The notes under the pieces are model-generated. The model was not told where the DNA came from. It saw only the letters and a list, made by a program, of their open reading frames with translations, and made no database searches. From Curvibacter sp. (lineage in GTDB: Bacteria; Pseudomonadota; Gammaproteobacteria; Burkholderiales; Burkholderiaceae_C), in the NCBI GenBank assembly GCA_019233055.1, contig JAFAMV010000020.1:1-39001 (forward strand): a stretch of 39,001 bases of DNA, given 5' to 3'. The translations under genes and the position numbers were made by a program. This document shows, in pieces, positions 8,841-17,213 of the stretch (within the stretch, counting starts at the first letter, position 1; every line of letters starts with the position of its first letter).

Positions 8841-9164
8841 GTTTTCTCCATCGCCTCGGGCGAATTTCCAAGCATTTGCAATTCGCCGGTACTTCTGGCC
8901 ATTTTGCAATACGCCGAAGGCTTCCGGTAACTCAAGCTCACAAAAAAGAGGCTCACACCGCTTGAATTTGCAAAAAAAGCACTCTCAGTCGCGCAACCCG
9001 GACCGAATTCACGACACAACCTTGCATGCTTTATCATATTGAAACACCACCTCCATCCCTGATGCGCCCTACCCCAGCCAAGCCCCTGCCAAGCCCCGAC
9101 AGGCTGTCCAGCCGCACGGCTACGCAGGAATCAAGCCAACGAACCCGTGCGCAGACAGGACCGC
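8841..9164. promoter_or_regulatory. Divergent intergenic region, che operon / two-component pair
   Basis: This 324-bp gap must hold the promoters of both the leftward che operon and the rightward kinase gene. It contains a near-perfect direct repeat: ATTTGCAATTCGCCG at 8874-8888 and ATTTTGCAATACGCCG at 8901-8916, with the cores 28 bp apart. It also has poly-A/T tracts at 8942-8948 and 8972-8978. I see no convincing sigma28 or sigma54 site. A weak rightward candidate is TTCACG (9009-9014) with TATCAT 18 bases later. No gene is called here. Confidence 0.4.
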
Positions 9165-10277
9165 ATGACTGAGCACGAAAAACCTCCCCGGCAGGTGTTG
9201 CAGATCCTGCATCTGGAAGACTCTGAAGTGGACCATGAATTGGCCTGCCTGGCGTTGCGGCGAGGGGCTTTGGCCTTCAATATCCTGCGGGTGGAAACCC
9301 TGAGTGCCTTCGAGCAGGCGCTGTCCAGCCCCCCGGACCTGATCCTGGCCGACTACCAGTTGCCCGGATTCACCGCCCTCGACGCCTGGCGGCTCCTCCA
9401 GCAAAGCCGTCTGGCGCCGCCGCCGCCTTTCATCCTGCTGTCCGGAGCCATCGGCGAAACCGCTGCGGTGGCGGCCATCCAGCTCGGCATCAGCGATTAC
9501 CTGCTCAAGGACAACATGGGCAAGCTGGCCCACACGGTGGCCCGCACCCTGGAGATCAGCGAGGCGCGCCGGGCCAAGGAGAGGTCGGACCAGGAGCTGG
9601 CCCTGTCCGAACGCCGGCTTGCCGAATTGACCGCCCACCTCCATGCCTCCATTGAGCTGGAACGCGCCAAGATCGCGCGGGAGATCCATGACGACATCGG
9701 CGGCGCCCTCACTGCCGTGAAGTTCGACCTGGCCTGGCTGGCCCGGCACAACACCGACACCGCCGCCCAGGAGCACCTCGGATCGGCCACCGAGATGCTC
9801 CAGCACGCCCTCGGCGCCAGCCAGCGCATCATGCTCGACCTGCGCCCGCCGATCCTGGATCAGGGCCTGATTGCAGCGGTGCAATGGCTGGCCGACAGCT
9901 TCCATCAGCGCACCGGCATCCCGGCCCGCCTGCACACCACCCAGGAGCACATCGACGCCCCGCCCTCATTGCAGCTGGTGGCCTACCGCACGGCGCAGGA
10001 AGCACTCACCAACATCACCAAGTACGCGCGTTGCACGCGGGTCGATCTGGATCTCTCGCTCGACGAGGGCCTTCTGATGCTGGAGATCCATGACAATGGG
10101 CAGGGCATCCGGGACGAGGATCGGCAAAAACCCAGCTCATTCGGACTCAAAGGCCTCGAGGAAAGGGCACGCATGGCTGGGGGCCGGCTCGAAATCAGCA
10201 GCCCGCCGGGCCGAGGCACGGCCTTGAGGCTGAGCCTGCCCACCGAAGCCGACACCGGCCCGACCCAAGAAAGCTGA
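9165..10277 (+). CDS. Receiver-HisKA_3 hybrid sensor kinase
   Basis: This 370-residue protein has no membrane segment. Its N-terminal receiver (about 12-130) has Asp63 in LILADYQLPG, SG at 93-94 and Lys115. It is followed by a coiled-coil linker (130-165), a HisKA_3 dimerisation domain with phospho-acceptor His175 in AREIHDDIGG, and an ATPase domain with Asn283 (EALTNITKYA) and Asp310 (HDNGQGI). The order receiver-then-kinase means its input is probably phosphorylation by another protein rather than a ligand. The partner regulator follows after 3 bases. AGGA lies four bases before this ATG; a GTG six codons upstream is less likely. It sits between the che and fli blocks, but a role in motility is only suggested by position. 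Confidence 0.85.
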   Translation: MTEHEKPPRQVLQILHLEDSEVDHELACLALRRGALAFNILRVETLSAFEQALSSPPDLILADYQLPGFTALDAWRLLQQSRLAPPPPFILLSGAIGETAAVAAIQLGISDYLLKDNMGKLAHTVARTLEISEARRAKERSDQELALSERRLAELTAHLHASIELERAKIAREIHDDIGGALTAVKFDLAWLARHNTDTAAQEHLGSATEMLQHALGASQRIMLDLRPPILDQGLIAAVQWLADSFHQRTGIPARLHTTQEHIDAPPSLQLVAYRTAQEALTNITKYARCTRVDLDLSLDEGLLMLEIHDNGQGIRDEDRQKPSSFGLKGLEERARMAGGRLEISSPPGRGTALRLSLPTEADTGPTQES

Positions 10278-10280
10278 AAA

Positions 10281-10910
10281 ATGATCCGTGTCATGCTGTG
10301 CGATGACCACGCGATGCTGCGCCGCGGCATCCGCGACACCCTGACCGAAGCGGTCGATATCCAGGTCACGGCCGAAGCAGGCAGCTATGCCGAACTGCGC
10401 GAGGCGCTGCGCAAACAACCTTGCGATGTGCTGCTGCTGGACCTGAACATGCCGGGGCGCGGCGGCCTGGAGGCCCTGGCCAACCTCAAGGAGACCCACC
10501 CCGAGATCCGGGTCCTGATCGTCTCCATGTACCCCGAGGACCAATACGCCTTGCGCAGCCTGAAAGCCGGTGCCCAGGGCTATCTGAACAAGGCGGGCGA
10601 CCCCGAAAACCTGATCAAGGCGGTGCGCACCGTCATGGACGGCCGCAAATACCTGACCGCCGATGTGGCTCAGTTGCTCGCGGACAGCCTGTCGCGCCCC
10701 TCGCAGGAGGCGCCCCACACGCTGCTGTCCGAACGCGAATTGCAGACGCTGCTGAAGATCGCCTCCGGCAAGCGCCTGTCCGACATCGCGGAAGAACTCA
10801 TGCTCAGCCCCAAGACCGTCAGCGTCTACCGGACCCGGGTCCTGGAAAAGCTGGGCCTGACCAACAACGCCGAACTGACCGTCTACGCGATCCGCAACAA
10901 CCTGGTCTGA
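10281..10910 (+). CDS. LuxR/NarL-type response regulator
   Basis: This 209-residue regulator is the probable partner of the kinase just upstream. The receiver (1-120) has CDDH at 7-10, phospho-acceptor Asp54 in LLLDLNMPGRGG and Lys105 in YLNKAG; the SM at 77-78 replaces the more usual switch Thr-Ala. The C-terminal LuxR-type helix-turn-helix (about 145-205) reads LSERELQTLLKIASG, then LSPKTVSVYRTRVLEKLG. It resembles UvrY/RcsB-like regulators in length and layout. Its targets cannot be read from the window. It is convergent with fliR, with a 19-bp gap and no clear terminator. Confidence 0.88.
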   Translation: MIRVMLCDDHAMLRRGIRDTLTEAVDIQVTAEAGSYAELREALRKQPCDVLLLDLNMPGRGGLEALANLKETHPEIRVLIVSMYPEDQYALRSLKAGAQGYLNKAGDPENLIKAVRTVMDGRKYLTADVAQLLADSLSRPSQEAPHTLLSERELQTLLKIASGKRLSDIAEELMLSPKTVSVYRTRVLEKLGLTNNAELTVYAIRNNLV

Positions 10911-10929
10911 CGCCGGCCACGCCCCACGC

Positions 10930-11697
10930 TCAGCGAGAGCCGAACAGGTCCAGGGTCCGCTGCATCAGGGCCATGACCGGGCGGTCCAGCATCGGGGCCA
11001 CCAGGGTGACCCCGAGCAGCCCCACACTCAGGGTCACCGGAAAGCCCACCGCGAAGATGTTCATCTGCGGAGCCACCCTGGAGATCACACCCAGCATCAG
11101 GTTCACGAACAACAGCAGGCCGATCACCGGCAGGGCGATCCACAAGGCACTGGCAAACAGATCGACGCCCAACTCGTGGATCCTCACACGATGCAGCACC
11201 TCGAGAAAGTTGCCGTCCACCGGGAACACCTCGAAGCTCTTGATGACCGCCATCAGCAACATCAGGTGCCCATTGACCACCACGAACAGCAGCGTGGCCA
11301 CATAGCCGAGAAAGCTCGACACCGCGCTGGTCTGCCCGCCAGTCGTGGGATCGAAGAAGGACGCGAAGTTCAAGCCCATCTGCAGGCCCATGAGCTCGCC
11401 GGCCAGTTCAACGCAGGCGAACACCAGCTTGACCGAAAAACCGATCGACAGCCCGACCCCGACCTGCTGCAGCACCGCGCCCAACGCCTGGGGGTTGTCC
11501 AGGCCGATCAGGGGTTGGTCGGCCAGCACCCCCTGGGCCGAGATGGCCACCAGCAGGGCCAGCCCGACCTTGGCGCGCATGGGGATGGAGCGCAGGGAGA
11601 AGATCGGCGCCACGCTGAACATGCCCAGCACGCGCAGGAATGGCCAGAGCACCGGCGTCAGCCAGGCCATGAGCTGCGCTTCGGAGATCGAGATCAC
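10930..11697 (-). CDS. fliR: Flagellar export gate protein FliR
   Basis: FliR is one of the three proteins (FliP, FliQ, FliR) of the core export gate in the inner membrane. It has 255 residues with several hydrophobic segments (about 10-30, 40-60, 75-100, 125-155, 175-200 and 212-235). The family features RVLGMFSVAPIF, GLQMGLNFASFFDP and MAVIKSFEVFPV are present. The start is GTG, two bases after the fliQ stop codon, so translation is probably coupled. It is the last gene of the fliL-R block; flhB and flhA are not in the window. Confidence 0.95.
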   Translation of the reverse strand: MISISEAQLMAWLTPVLWPFLRVLGMFSVAPIFSLRSIPMRAKVGLALLVAISAQGVLADQPLIGLDNPQALGAVLQQVGVGLSIGFSVKLVFACVELAGELMGLQMGLNFASFFDPTTGGQTSAVSSFLGYVATLLFVVVNGHLMLLMAVIKSFEVFPVDGNFLEVLHRVRIHELGVDLFASALWIALPVIGLLLFVNLMLGVISRVAPQMNIFAVGFPVTLSVGLLGVTLVAPMLDRPVMALMQRTLDLFGSR

Positions 11698-11699
11698 GC

Positions 11700-11969
11700 T
11701 CAGGTCACCAGGGACGGGATCGATTCCAGGGTGCGCCGGATGTAGTCCACCAGCGAAGAGATCATCCAGGGGCCGGCGATCATCAGCACCGCGATGGCGG
11801 CCAGCAACTTGGGCACAAAGGCCAATGTCTGCTCATGGATCTGGGTGATGGCCTGGAAGATGCTCACCAGCAGCCCGACGGCCATCACGGCCAGCACGAC
11901 CGGCAGCGACACCATCAGCAGCAACTCCAGCGCCTCGCGCGCCGTCGTCAGGACCGTCTGCGAATTCAT
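11700..11969 (-). CDS. fliQ: Flagellar export gate protein FliQ
   Basis: FliQ is an 89-residue export gate protein with two membrane helices (about 16-38 and 52-72). Typical family sequence is SLPVVLAVMAVGLLVSIFQAITQIHEQTL. I chose the ATG at 11969, which gives the usual family length: GAGGAG lies six bases upstream and partly overlaps the fliP stop codon. An in-frame ATG seven codons earlier lies inside fliP and adds residues not seen in the family. Tight spacing to fliP and fliR indicates coupled translation. Confidence 0.96.
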   Translation of the reverse strand: MNSQTVLTTAREALELLLMVSLPVVLAVMAVGLLVSIFQAITQIHEQTLAFVPKLLAAIAVLMIAGPWMISSLVDYIRRTLESIPSLVT

Positions 11970-11979
11970 GGCCGACTCC

Positions 11980-12759
11980 TCAGGTGACAAAGCTGGCGGC
12001 CAACGAGCCGATCAGCAGATTCCAGCCGTCGGCCAGCACGAACAGCATGAGCTTGAAGGGCAAGGCCACCAGCACCGGCGACAACATCATCATGCCCAGT
12101 GACATCAGCACACTGGACACCACCATGTCGATGACCAGAAATGGGATGAAGATCATGAAGCCGATCTGGAACGCCGACTTCAGCTCGCTGGTGACGAACG
12201 AGGGCACCAGCACCCGCAGCGGTGCGGTCTCCGCCGTCACGGCGCTGTCGAGCCTGGCCAGGCGGGCAAACAAGGCGAAATCGGATTGCCGGGTCTGCTT
12301 CAGCATGAACTGCCGCAAAGGCTGTTCGCCACGCTCCAGGGCCTGCTCAAAGCTCAGCGTGTTGTTGGTGTAGGGCAGGTAGGCCTCGTTGTAGACCTTG
12401 TCCAGCGTGGGCCCCATGACAAAGAAGGTCAGGAACAGCGACAGGCCGACGATGACCTGGTTGGGTGGCGCCGACTGGGTTCCCAGGGCCTGGCGCATCA
12501 GGGACAGCACGATGACGATGCGGGTGAAGCCCGTCATCATCAGCAGCACGGCCGGCAGGAACGACAGCGCCGTGAAGAACAACAGCGTCTGGATGGGCAC
12601 CGAGAAACTGGTGCCATTGCCGCCACTGCCCACCAGCAGGGGCAATTGCCCAGCCGCCCCCTGTGCCGGGGCCGCCGCCCAGGCAGGCAGCAGGCCCAGC
12701 GCCAGGACCAGCCCCAGGCCGACACGGGGCCAGGCAGACTTCGGGATCTCAGACCTCAT
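11980..12759 (-). CDS. fliP: Flagellar export gate protein FliP
   Basis: FliP forms the pentameric core of the flagellar export gate. The 259 residues begin with a signal peptide (about 1-34, hydrophobic core [18 protein letters not shown]), as is usual for FliP. The protein then has the conserved membrane segment [24 protein letters not shown] and the C-terminal pair of hydrophobic helices. A periplasmic loop occupies roughly 115-190. The start ATG is one base after the fliO stop, so the order is fliO-fliP-fliQ-fliR with almost no gaps. Confidence 0.97.
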   Translation of the reverse strand: MRSEIPKSAWPRVGLGLVLALGLLPAWAAAPAQGAAGQLPLLVGSGGNGTSFSVPIQTLLFFTALSFLPAVLLMMTGFTRIVIVLSLMRQALGTQSAPPNQVIVGLSLFLTFFVMGPTLDKVYNEAYLPYTNNTLSFEQALERGEQPLRQFMLKQTRQSDFALFARLARLDSAVTAETAPLRVLVPSFVTSELKSAFQIGFMIFIPFLVIDMVVSSVLMSLGMMMLSPVLVALPFKLMLFVLADGWNLLIGSLAASFVT

Positions 12760-12760
12760 G

Positions 12761-13096
12761 TCAGTCGGCCCGGTTGCCGATCAGATCGGCTTGCAGGGGA
12801 AAAGGCCGCTCGGGCGACGCAGGATCTGCCGCACTGCGGTCCATCGGGATGGTGTGCAGGCATGAGATCTGCTGGGCGGTCACGCCCAGCACGAGCCAGC
12901 TGCGGGCGTGCGCCGGCCCGACTTCGACCGTCACCACGTGCTGCTGCGGCCCCACGGCCACCGACGACACCACGTCCGACGAAGTCCAGCCTTCGCGCCG
13001 CCGTCCTCCGATCCGCTTCTGGAGGAAACGAATGCCCATGGGCAGCATGGCCAGCACGGCCACGAGCAGCGCCAGGGCGCCTACAGACTGCCACAT
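12761..13096 (-). CDS. fliO: Flagellar biosynthesis protein FliO
   Basis: FliO is a small membrane protein that helps assemble the FliP ring. It has 111 residues: one N-terminal membrane helix (about 4-24), then a basic stretch ([10 protein letters not shown]) and a soluble domain containing [18 protein letters not shown] and [16 protein letters not shown], the pattern seen in FliO. AAGGGG lies five bases before the ATG, over the end of fliN. FliO is poorly conserved, so the call rests on both position and pattern. Confidence 0.9.
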   Translation of the reverse strand: MWQSVGALALLVAVLAMLPMGIRFLQKRIGGRRREGWTSSDVVSSVAVGPQQHVVTVEVGPAHARSWLVLGVTAQQISCLHTIPMDRSAADPASPERPFPLQADLIGNRAD

Positions 13097-13098
13097 GA

Positions 13099-13530
13099 CT
13101 ACCCCTTGCTGACCCGCCGCAGGCGCTCGGAGGGCGTGACCACATCCGTGAGCCGGATACCGAACTTGTCATTGACCACCACCACCTCGCCCTGCGCGAT
13201 GAGGTAGCCATTGACGAGCACATCCATGGGCTCGCCGGCCAGGGCATCGAGCTCGACCACCGAACCCTGGGCCAATTGAAGGATGTACTTGATCGGCACC
13301 TTGGTGCGTCCCAACTCCACCGAGAGCTGCACAGGGATGTCCAGCACCATGTTGATGTCGTTGAGCGGCGGATCGGAACTGGAGAACGCGCGCAGCGGCT
13401 CGCCGCCCGACAGGGGGCCACCGGGCTCGGGCGCCTGCGCGGTGTCTTCCGAGCGCTTCTGTTCTTCAAGGGCCTCGGCCCAACCCGCCATCGGGTCGTC
13501 TGCCGGGTCCTGGTTATCTTCAGAGGACAT
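13099..13530 (-). CDS. fliN: Flagellar motor switch protein FliN
   Basis: FliN is part of the C ring that sets rotation direction. The 143 residues have an acidic, disordered N-terminal half and a C-terminal SpoA domain (about 60-135) with LDIPVQLSVELGRTKVPI, LAQGSVVELD and LVNGYLIAQGEVVVV. The ATG at 13530 is chosen because GGAG lies six bases upstream; an ATG four codons earlier lacks a site. The start overlaps the end of fliM by 11 bases, pointing to translational coupling. Confidence 0.96.
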   Translation of the reverse strand: MSSEDNQDPADDPMAGWAEALEEQKRSEDTAQAPEPGGPLSGGEPLRAFSSSDPPLNDINMVLDIPVQLSVELGRTKVPIKYILQLAQGSVVELDALAGEPMDVLVNGYLIAQGEVVVVNDKFGIRLTDVVTPSERLRRVSKG

Positions 13531-14524
13531 TGTTATCTCCAATCCAGTTCAGGTCGCTGCTGCGCAGGCACTCTTCGATCCGGATCGCATATTTGGAATT
13601 GTGGGTCCCGTAGTGGCAGTCGAACACCGGCACGCCACCGATGGAGGCGCGGATGCGGGGCTGCCGATCGAGTTCGATGAAGTCTCCGGGCTTCATGGCC
13701 AGCAGTTGCTCCACCGTGGCATCGGCACGCGCCAGTTCGGCCACCAGGGTGACTTCTGCGGCCTGGATCTCACGGGTCAGCACCTTCACCCAGCGCCGAT
13801 CGACTTCCATCGAGTCGCCCTGGGTGGACGAGTACAGCACATCGCGGATCGGCTCCAGCGTCGCGTAGGGCATGCACAGATGGATGGCCCCCGAGAGCTC
13901 GCCGATTTCGAGCTGGAAGGCGGTGGAGACCACGATCTCGCTGGGCGTGGCGATGTTGGCGAACTGGGGCTGCATTTCGGAGCGCTGGTATTCCAGCTCG
14001 AGCGGATAGATGCCGTGCCAGGCCTTCTTGTATTCGGCACAGATCACGTCCACTAGGCGGTTGATCACACGCTGCTCGGTCGGGGAGAAATCACGGCCCT
14101 CGATCCGGGTCTGGAACTTGCCGACCCCGCCATACAGGGTGTCGATGATGCCGAAGACCAAGGCCGGCTCACAGACGATGAGGCCGCTGCCGCGCAAGGG
14201 CCGGATGGCGACGATGTTGAAATTGGTCGGCACCGCCAGCTCGCGCAGGAAGGCGCTGTAGCGCTGCACCGTCACCGTGCCCACCGAGATTTCCGGGCTG
14301 CGGCGGATGAAATTGAACAGGCCGATGCGGAAGTTGCGGGCAAAGCGCTCGTTGACGATTTCCATCGTCGGCATGCGGCCGCGGACGATGCGCTCCTGGC
14401 TGGAGATGTCGTAGGCGCGGACCGCCCCGGCCTCGGGAATGTCCTCGACGATCTTCTGACTCTCGCCGGTCACGCCCTCCAACAGGGCATCGACCTCTTC
14501 CTGCGAAAGAAAAGATTCACTCAT
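13520..14524 (-). CDS. fliM: Flagellar motor switch protein FliM
   Basis: FliM is the switch protein that binds CheY-P. Its N terminus, SESFLSQEEVDALLEGV, matches the conserved CheY-binding peptide (LSQxEIDALL in E. coli). The middle domain (about 45-230) is the CheC-like fold, including IVRGRMPTMEIVNERFARNFR, and the C-terminal SpoA domain (about 245-320) interacts with FliN. Length (334) is normal. It lies 8 bases after the fliL stop and overlaps fliN. Confidence 0.97.
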   Translation of the reverse strand: MSESFLSQEEVDALLEGVTGESQKIVEDIPEAGAVRAYDISSQERIVRGRMPTMEIVNERFARNFRIGLFNFIRRSPEISVGTVTVQRYSAFLRELAVPTNFNIVAIRPLRGSGLIVCEPALVFGIIDTLYGGVGKFQTRIEGRDFSPTEQRVINRLVDVICAEYKKAWHGIYPLELEYQRSEMQPQFANIATPSEIVVSTAFQLEIGELSGAIHLCMPYATLEPIRDVLYSSTQGDSMEVDRRWVKVLTREIQAAEVTLVAELARADATVEQLLAMKPGDFIELDRQPRIRASIGGVPVFDCHYGTHNSKYAIRIEECLRSSDLNWIGDNNVL

Positions 14525-14532
14525 GGTGCACC

Positions 14533-15096
14533 CTATTGGACGATGAAATTCGAGAACAGCACGCCGATCACCGGACTCTCGGGCTTGGCCTTCTTCTTGG
14601 CCTTGCTCTTGGACTTGGCCGGCGCCTCGTCCTCGCCGGAGTCACCGGTCAGGACCTTGGTGGTGGCGGCCAGGATCTCATCGGCCAGCTTCTCCTTGCC
14701 GTCCCGGGTCAGCAGGTCGTCCGAGGTCTTCTGCGACACCAGCAGCAAGATGCCATTGCGGATGGCCGGCATGAAGGCCTTGACCTCTTCCTCGGCATGG
14801 GCGTCCGTGATCTGGAAGGTCACCCCGATCTGCACGAACTTGTCCCCCCCGGCGTCGGCCAGGTTGACCACCATGTTGTCCAAGGCCATGAAGGCCGGTG
14901 GACCTTCCTTCTTTTCGGCCTTGGCCGCCGGGGCACTGCCGCCTTCTTCATCATCGGCCGCATGCCGGCTCATGAAGAACCAACCGGCACCGCCGGCGAC
15001 CGCCAGCAACACCACCGCCGCAATGATGATGATCAGGAGCTTCTTGCTCTTGGGCTTTTCCTTGGCCGGGGCCTCTGCTGCTGCGTTTGCCGCCAC
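14533..15096 (-). CDS. fliL: Flagellar basal body-associated protein FliL
   Basis: FliL is a single-pass inner membrane protein that surrounds the stator and supports torque. The 187 residues have a short cytoplasmic Ala/Lys-rich start, a membrane helix (about 19-42) and a periplasmic domain containing FMALDNMVVNLAD and KFVQIGVTFQI, with an unusual Lys/Ala-rich insert near 155-172 before the C-terminal VLFSNFIVQ. The start codon is GTG, supported by AAGGA seven bases upstream. It is the first gene of the fliL-R block. Confidence 0.93.
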   Translation of the reverse strand: MAANAAAEAPAKEKPKSKKLLIIIIAAVVLLAVAGGAGWFFMSRHAADDEEGGSAPAAKAEKKEGPPAFMALDNMVVNLADAGGDKFVQIGVTFQITDAHAEEEVKAFMPAIRNGILLLVSQKTSDDLLTRDGKEKLADEILAATTKVLTGDSGEDEAPAKSKSKAKKKAKPESPVIGVLFSNFIVQ

Positions 15097-15256
15097 GACG
15101 ATTTCCTTCCGAGATGCCCGTCGACTGCCGAGGGGCCATGAATGATGGGCCCATTATTGGGCCGGACCGTTCAAATAATAGCCAGAATAAGACGCGGAAA
15201 CCGGCTTTTACCCAAGTCTGGCCCTCGGAAAGGGCGCGTGCACCGGCCCACGCGGG
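15097..15256 (-). promoter_or_regulatory. Gap between fliK and fliL with hairpin
   Basis: This 160-bp gap separates the fliF-K and fliL-R blocks on the same strand and may hold a promoter for fliL. A GGCCC/GGGCC inverted repeat with a six-base loop lies at 15148-15163, without a T run. TATTAT and TATTCT boxes on the minus strand (near 15176-15192) could act as a -10 element, but no good -35 or sigma28/sigma54 match is seen. Confidence 0.3.
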
Positions 15257-16720
15257 TCACACGAACAGGTCCAGCATGCTGCTCGTGCTGACAGATTGGG
15301 TCGAGGTCGTGGAGGCCGCCGCAGCACTGGCGCCCAGGCTGTCGACCGCCGCCGGCGCAGCGGAGCGTGCACCGCCCCCCTGACCACGCCCACCACCAGA
15401 GCCGCCCTGCTGGGCCCCGGAATCCCCCACGGTCACCCCGGCCAGGACCACGCCTTCGCCCTGCAGCAGCTGGCGCAACTCCGGCAAGGCGCCACTGATC
15501 ATCTCCCGCGTCTGCTCCGTGGCGCTGTGGAACGCCACATGCGCCTCATTGCCGCTCATGGAAATGCTCACCCCCACGGCCTGGCCATTGCCGCCGTCCA
15601 GGGTCAGCTCGGCGCCCTGGCGCTTCTGATGGATCCAGTAGCTGACCTGTTCGGCCACCGACTCCTCGGTGCTGCGCCCGCCGCTGTTGGCGTTCCCTCC
15701 GGCCATTTCACTGCCGGCGCCCACGGCCATGGGCTGCACCGTCGGACCGGCCGCGCCGGCCACCGTAGCTTGTGTGGCGCTGCTGTCGCTCGCAACCCCC
15801 TTGGTCTCGGAGCTGGCCCCCTTGCCCTTGCGGGGCTCACTGGCCAACAGTTGCTTCAGACTGTCGGGCAGGGTGACGCTGGCAGCCCCATCGGAGACCG
15901 TGCTCCTGTGTCCCGCGTCGCGCCCCGAGACCGCATCCTGCGTCACGGCGTTGAGAGACAGTGTGCTGGGGCCCGACACGACCTGGGCGGTGGAGGCGCC
16001 GGCGTTGGCGTCCGCGGCGGCGTCCTGCCCGGCCACCGCCAGACCCGCCACGCCCGATCGCGCAGCGTGGCCCGCCACAGCCCCGCCCCCCGCACTGGCT
16101 GCCGGCACCTCGGCGGCGGCACCGGCCCCCACGGGGCCGGGCAAGGCATGCTTGGCCGGACCACCCGCCCCCGGTGTCGCAGGGTTGCCGGCCGGCTGTG
16201 GTGCCGCATTCGCCTGGGTTGCCAGGCCCACTGGCGTTGTCGTGCTCGCCTGGACGGTCAGGACGGCCTGGGCTGCCGCAGCCGGCTGCGCCGTCGACGC
16301 CTGCAGACCTGCGGCCTGGGCAATGGCCGCACTCATCAGTGCGACCTGCTGCGCGCCGTCGGTGGCAGAGGCAGCCCCGGACGCGGCCGCCTGGGAGCGG
16401 TCCTCTGCCAGGGACGATGCGGCCTGAGCCTTGCCCCCGGCGGCTTCAGGCTCGGCCGACGCCGACGCCGCCGCCTTGTCTTTGTCGCCCTGCCCGGCCG
16501 CACCGGAGGCCGCCGCCTTCTTCGGATTCTTGCCTGCACTCTGCGGCAGGACCGAGGTGGGCGCCGGGCTGGCCGGCGCCGCATCGGCATGGCTGAGCAG
16601 CCCCAGCAGACCGGCAAAGGCGTCGGAGCCCGTACCGCCGGACGCCGAGTTGGAGGACGCGCCGGCGGACTGCATCGCGGCCGTGGTGACGCCTGCGGCG
16701 CCTAGGGTGTCGATTGCCAT
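15257..16720 (-). CDS. fliK: Flagellar hook-length control protein FliK
   Basis: FliK is the exported molecular ruler that ends hook growth and switches export to filament proteins. The 487 residues are mostly Ala/Gly/Ser-rich low-complexity sequence, as is usual for this fast-evolving protein. The conserved export-switch domain lies near the C terminus (about 350-440), with VSYWIHQKRQGAELTLDGG, VGVSISMSGNEAHVAF and LPELRQLLQGEGVVLAGV. A Gly-rich stretch and a short tail ending LDLFV follow. GGAG lies seven bases before the ATG. It follows fliJ by 22 bases. Confidence 0.93.
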   Translation of the reverse strand: MAIDTLGAAGVTTAAMQSAGASSNSASGGTGSDAFAGLLGLLSHADAAPASPAPTSVLPQSAGKNPKKAAASGAAGQGDKDKAAASASAEPEAAGGKAQAASSLAEDRSQAAASGAASATDGAQQVALMSAAIAQAAGLQASTAQPAAAAQAVLTVQASTTTPVGLATQANAAPQPAGNPATPGAGGPAKHALPGPVGAGAAAEVPAASAGGGAVAGHAARSGVAGLAVAGQDAAADANAGASTAQVVSGPSTLSLNAVTQDAVSGRDAGHRSTVSDGAASVTLPDSLKQLLASEPRKGKGASSETKGVASDSSATQATVAGAAGPTVQPMAVGAGSEMAGGNANSGGRSTEESVAEQVSYWIHQKRQGAELTLDGGNGQAVGVSISMSGNEAHVAFHSATEQTREMISGALPELRQLLQGEGVVLAGVTVGDSGAQQGGSGGGRGQGGGARSAAPAAVDSLGASAAAASTTSTQSVSTSSMLDLFV

Positions 16721-16742
16721 GATGGGGCTCCGGGTTCTGGTC

Positions 16743-17195
16743 TCAATGCTCTGCCTGCTGGCTCATGCGAAAGCGCAGGGCGGCGATTTCGTCGGTTTCC
16801 TTCTGCTCCCGGCGCATCTGCCCGAGCAGTTGTTGATGCTGACGACGCTGCAGGACCTGGCGCAGGCTGGTCAGACGCAGTTCGCAGCACAGCAGCTCGC
16901 GCTCGGCCTCCTGGACCCCCTGCTCGTGGTCGGCAACGGTCTGGCGCTGGATCTCGATCGTGTGGTCCAGCCGGGCCATGAACTGGGTGTGGTGCTTCAC
17001 GATCTCGCCGACGGTGCCGGCCTGCCCACGGCGCAGGAATTTCTGCTCCGTCTCCTGGGCATAGCCCTGCAGTTGCTCCAACTGGTTCAGCGCCGACTGG
17101 CAGGTGCGCCGCACCTGCCCCAGCCGCTGCGCCGCCGCATCGCGCTGCCGCTCGGAAAGCTCCATCGCCACCACCAGTCCACGGGATTCAGCCAT
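16743..17195 (-). CDS. fliJ: Flagellar export protein FliJ
   Basis: FliJ is the coiled-coil stalk of the export ATPase. The 150 residues are almost wholly helical and rich in Gln, Glu, Arg and Leu, with no Pro. Heptad-like repeats run the full length, for example SALNQLEQLQGYAQETEQKF. The position directly after fliI and before fliK fits the standard order. An AGGA site lies six bases before the ATG. Sequence conservation in FliJ is low, so position carries much of the weight. Confidence 0.92.
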   Translation of the reverse strand: MAESRGLVVAMELSERQRDAAAQRLGQVRRTCQSALNQLEQLQGYAQETEQKFLRRGQAGTVGEIVKHHTQFMARLDHTIEIQRQTVADHEQGVQEAERELLCCELRLTSLRQVLQRRQHQQLLGQMRREQKETDEIAALRFRMSQQAEH

Positions 17196-17213
17196 ACCTT
17201 GTCCTGTTCTCCG

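Noticed and set aside
15257..15275. FliK tail LDLFV as a third copy of the DLF tag of CheD and the CheZ-like protein
   Set aside because: It is not at the extreme C terminus (a Val follows), the preceding residues differ, and FliK is exported, so a shared partner is unlikely.
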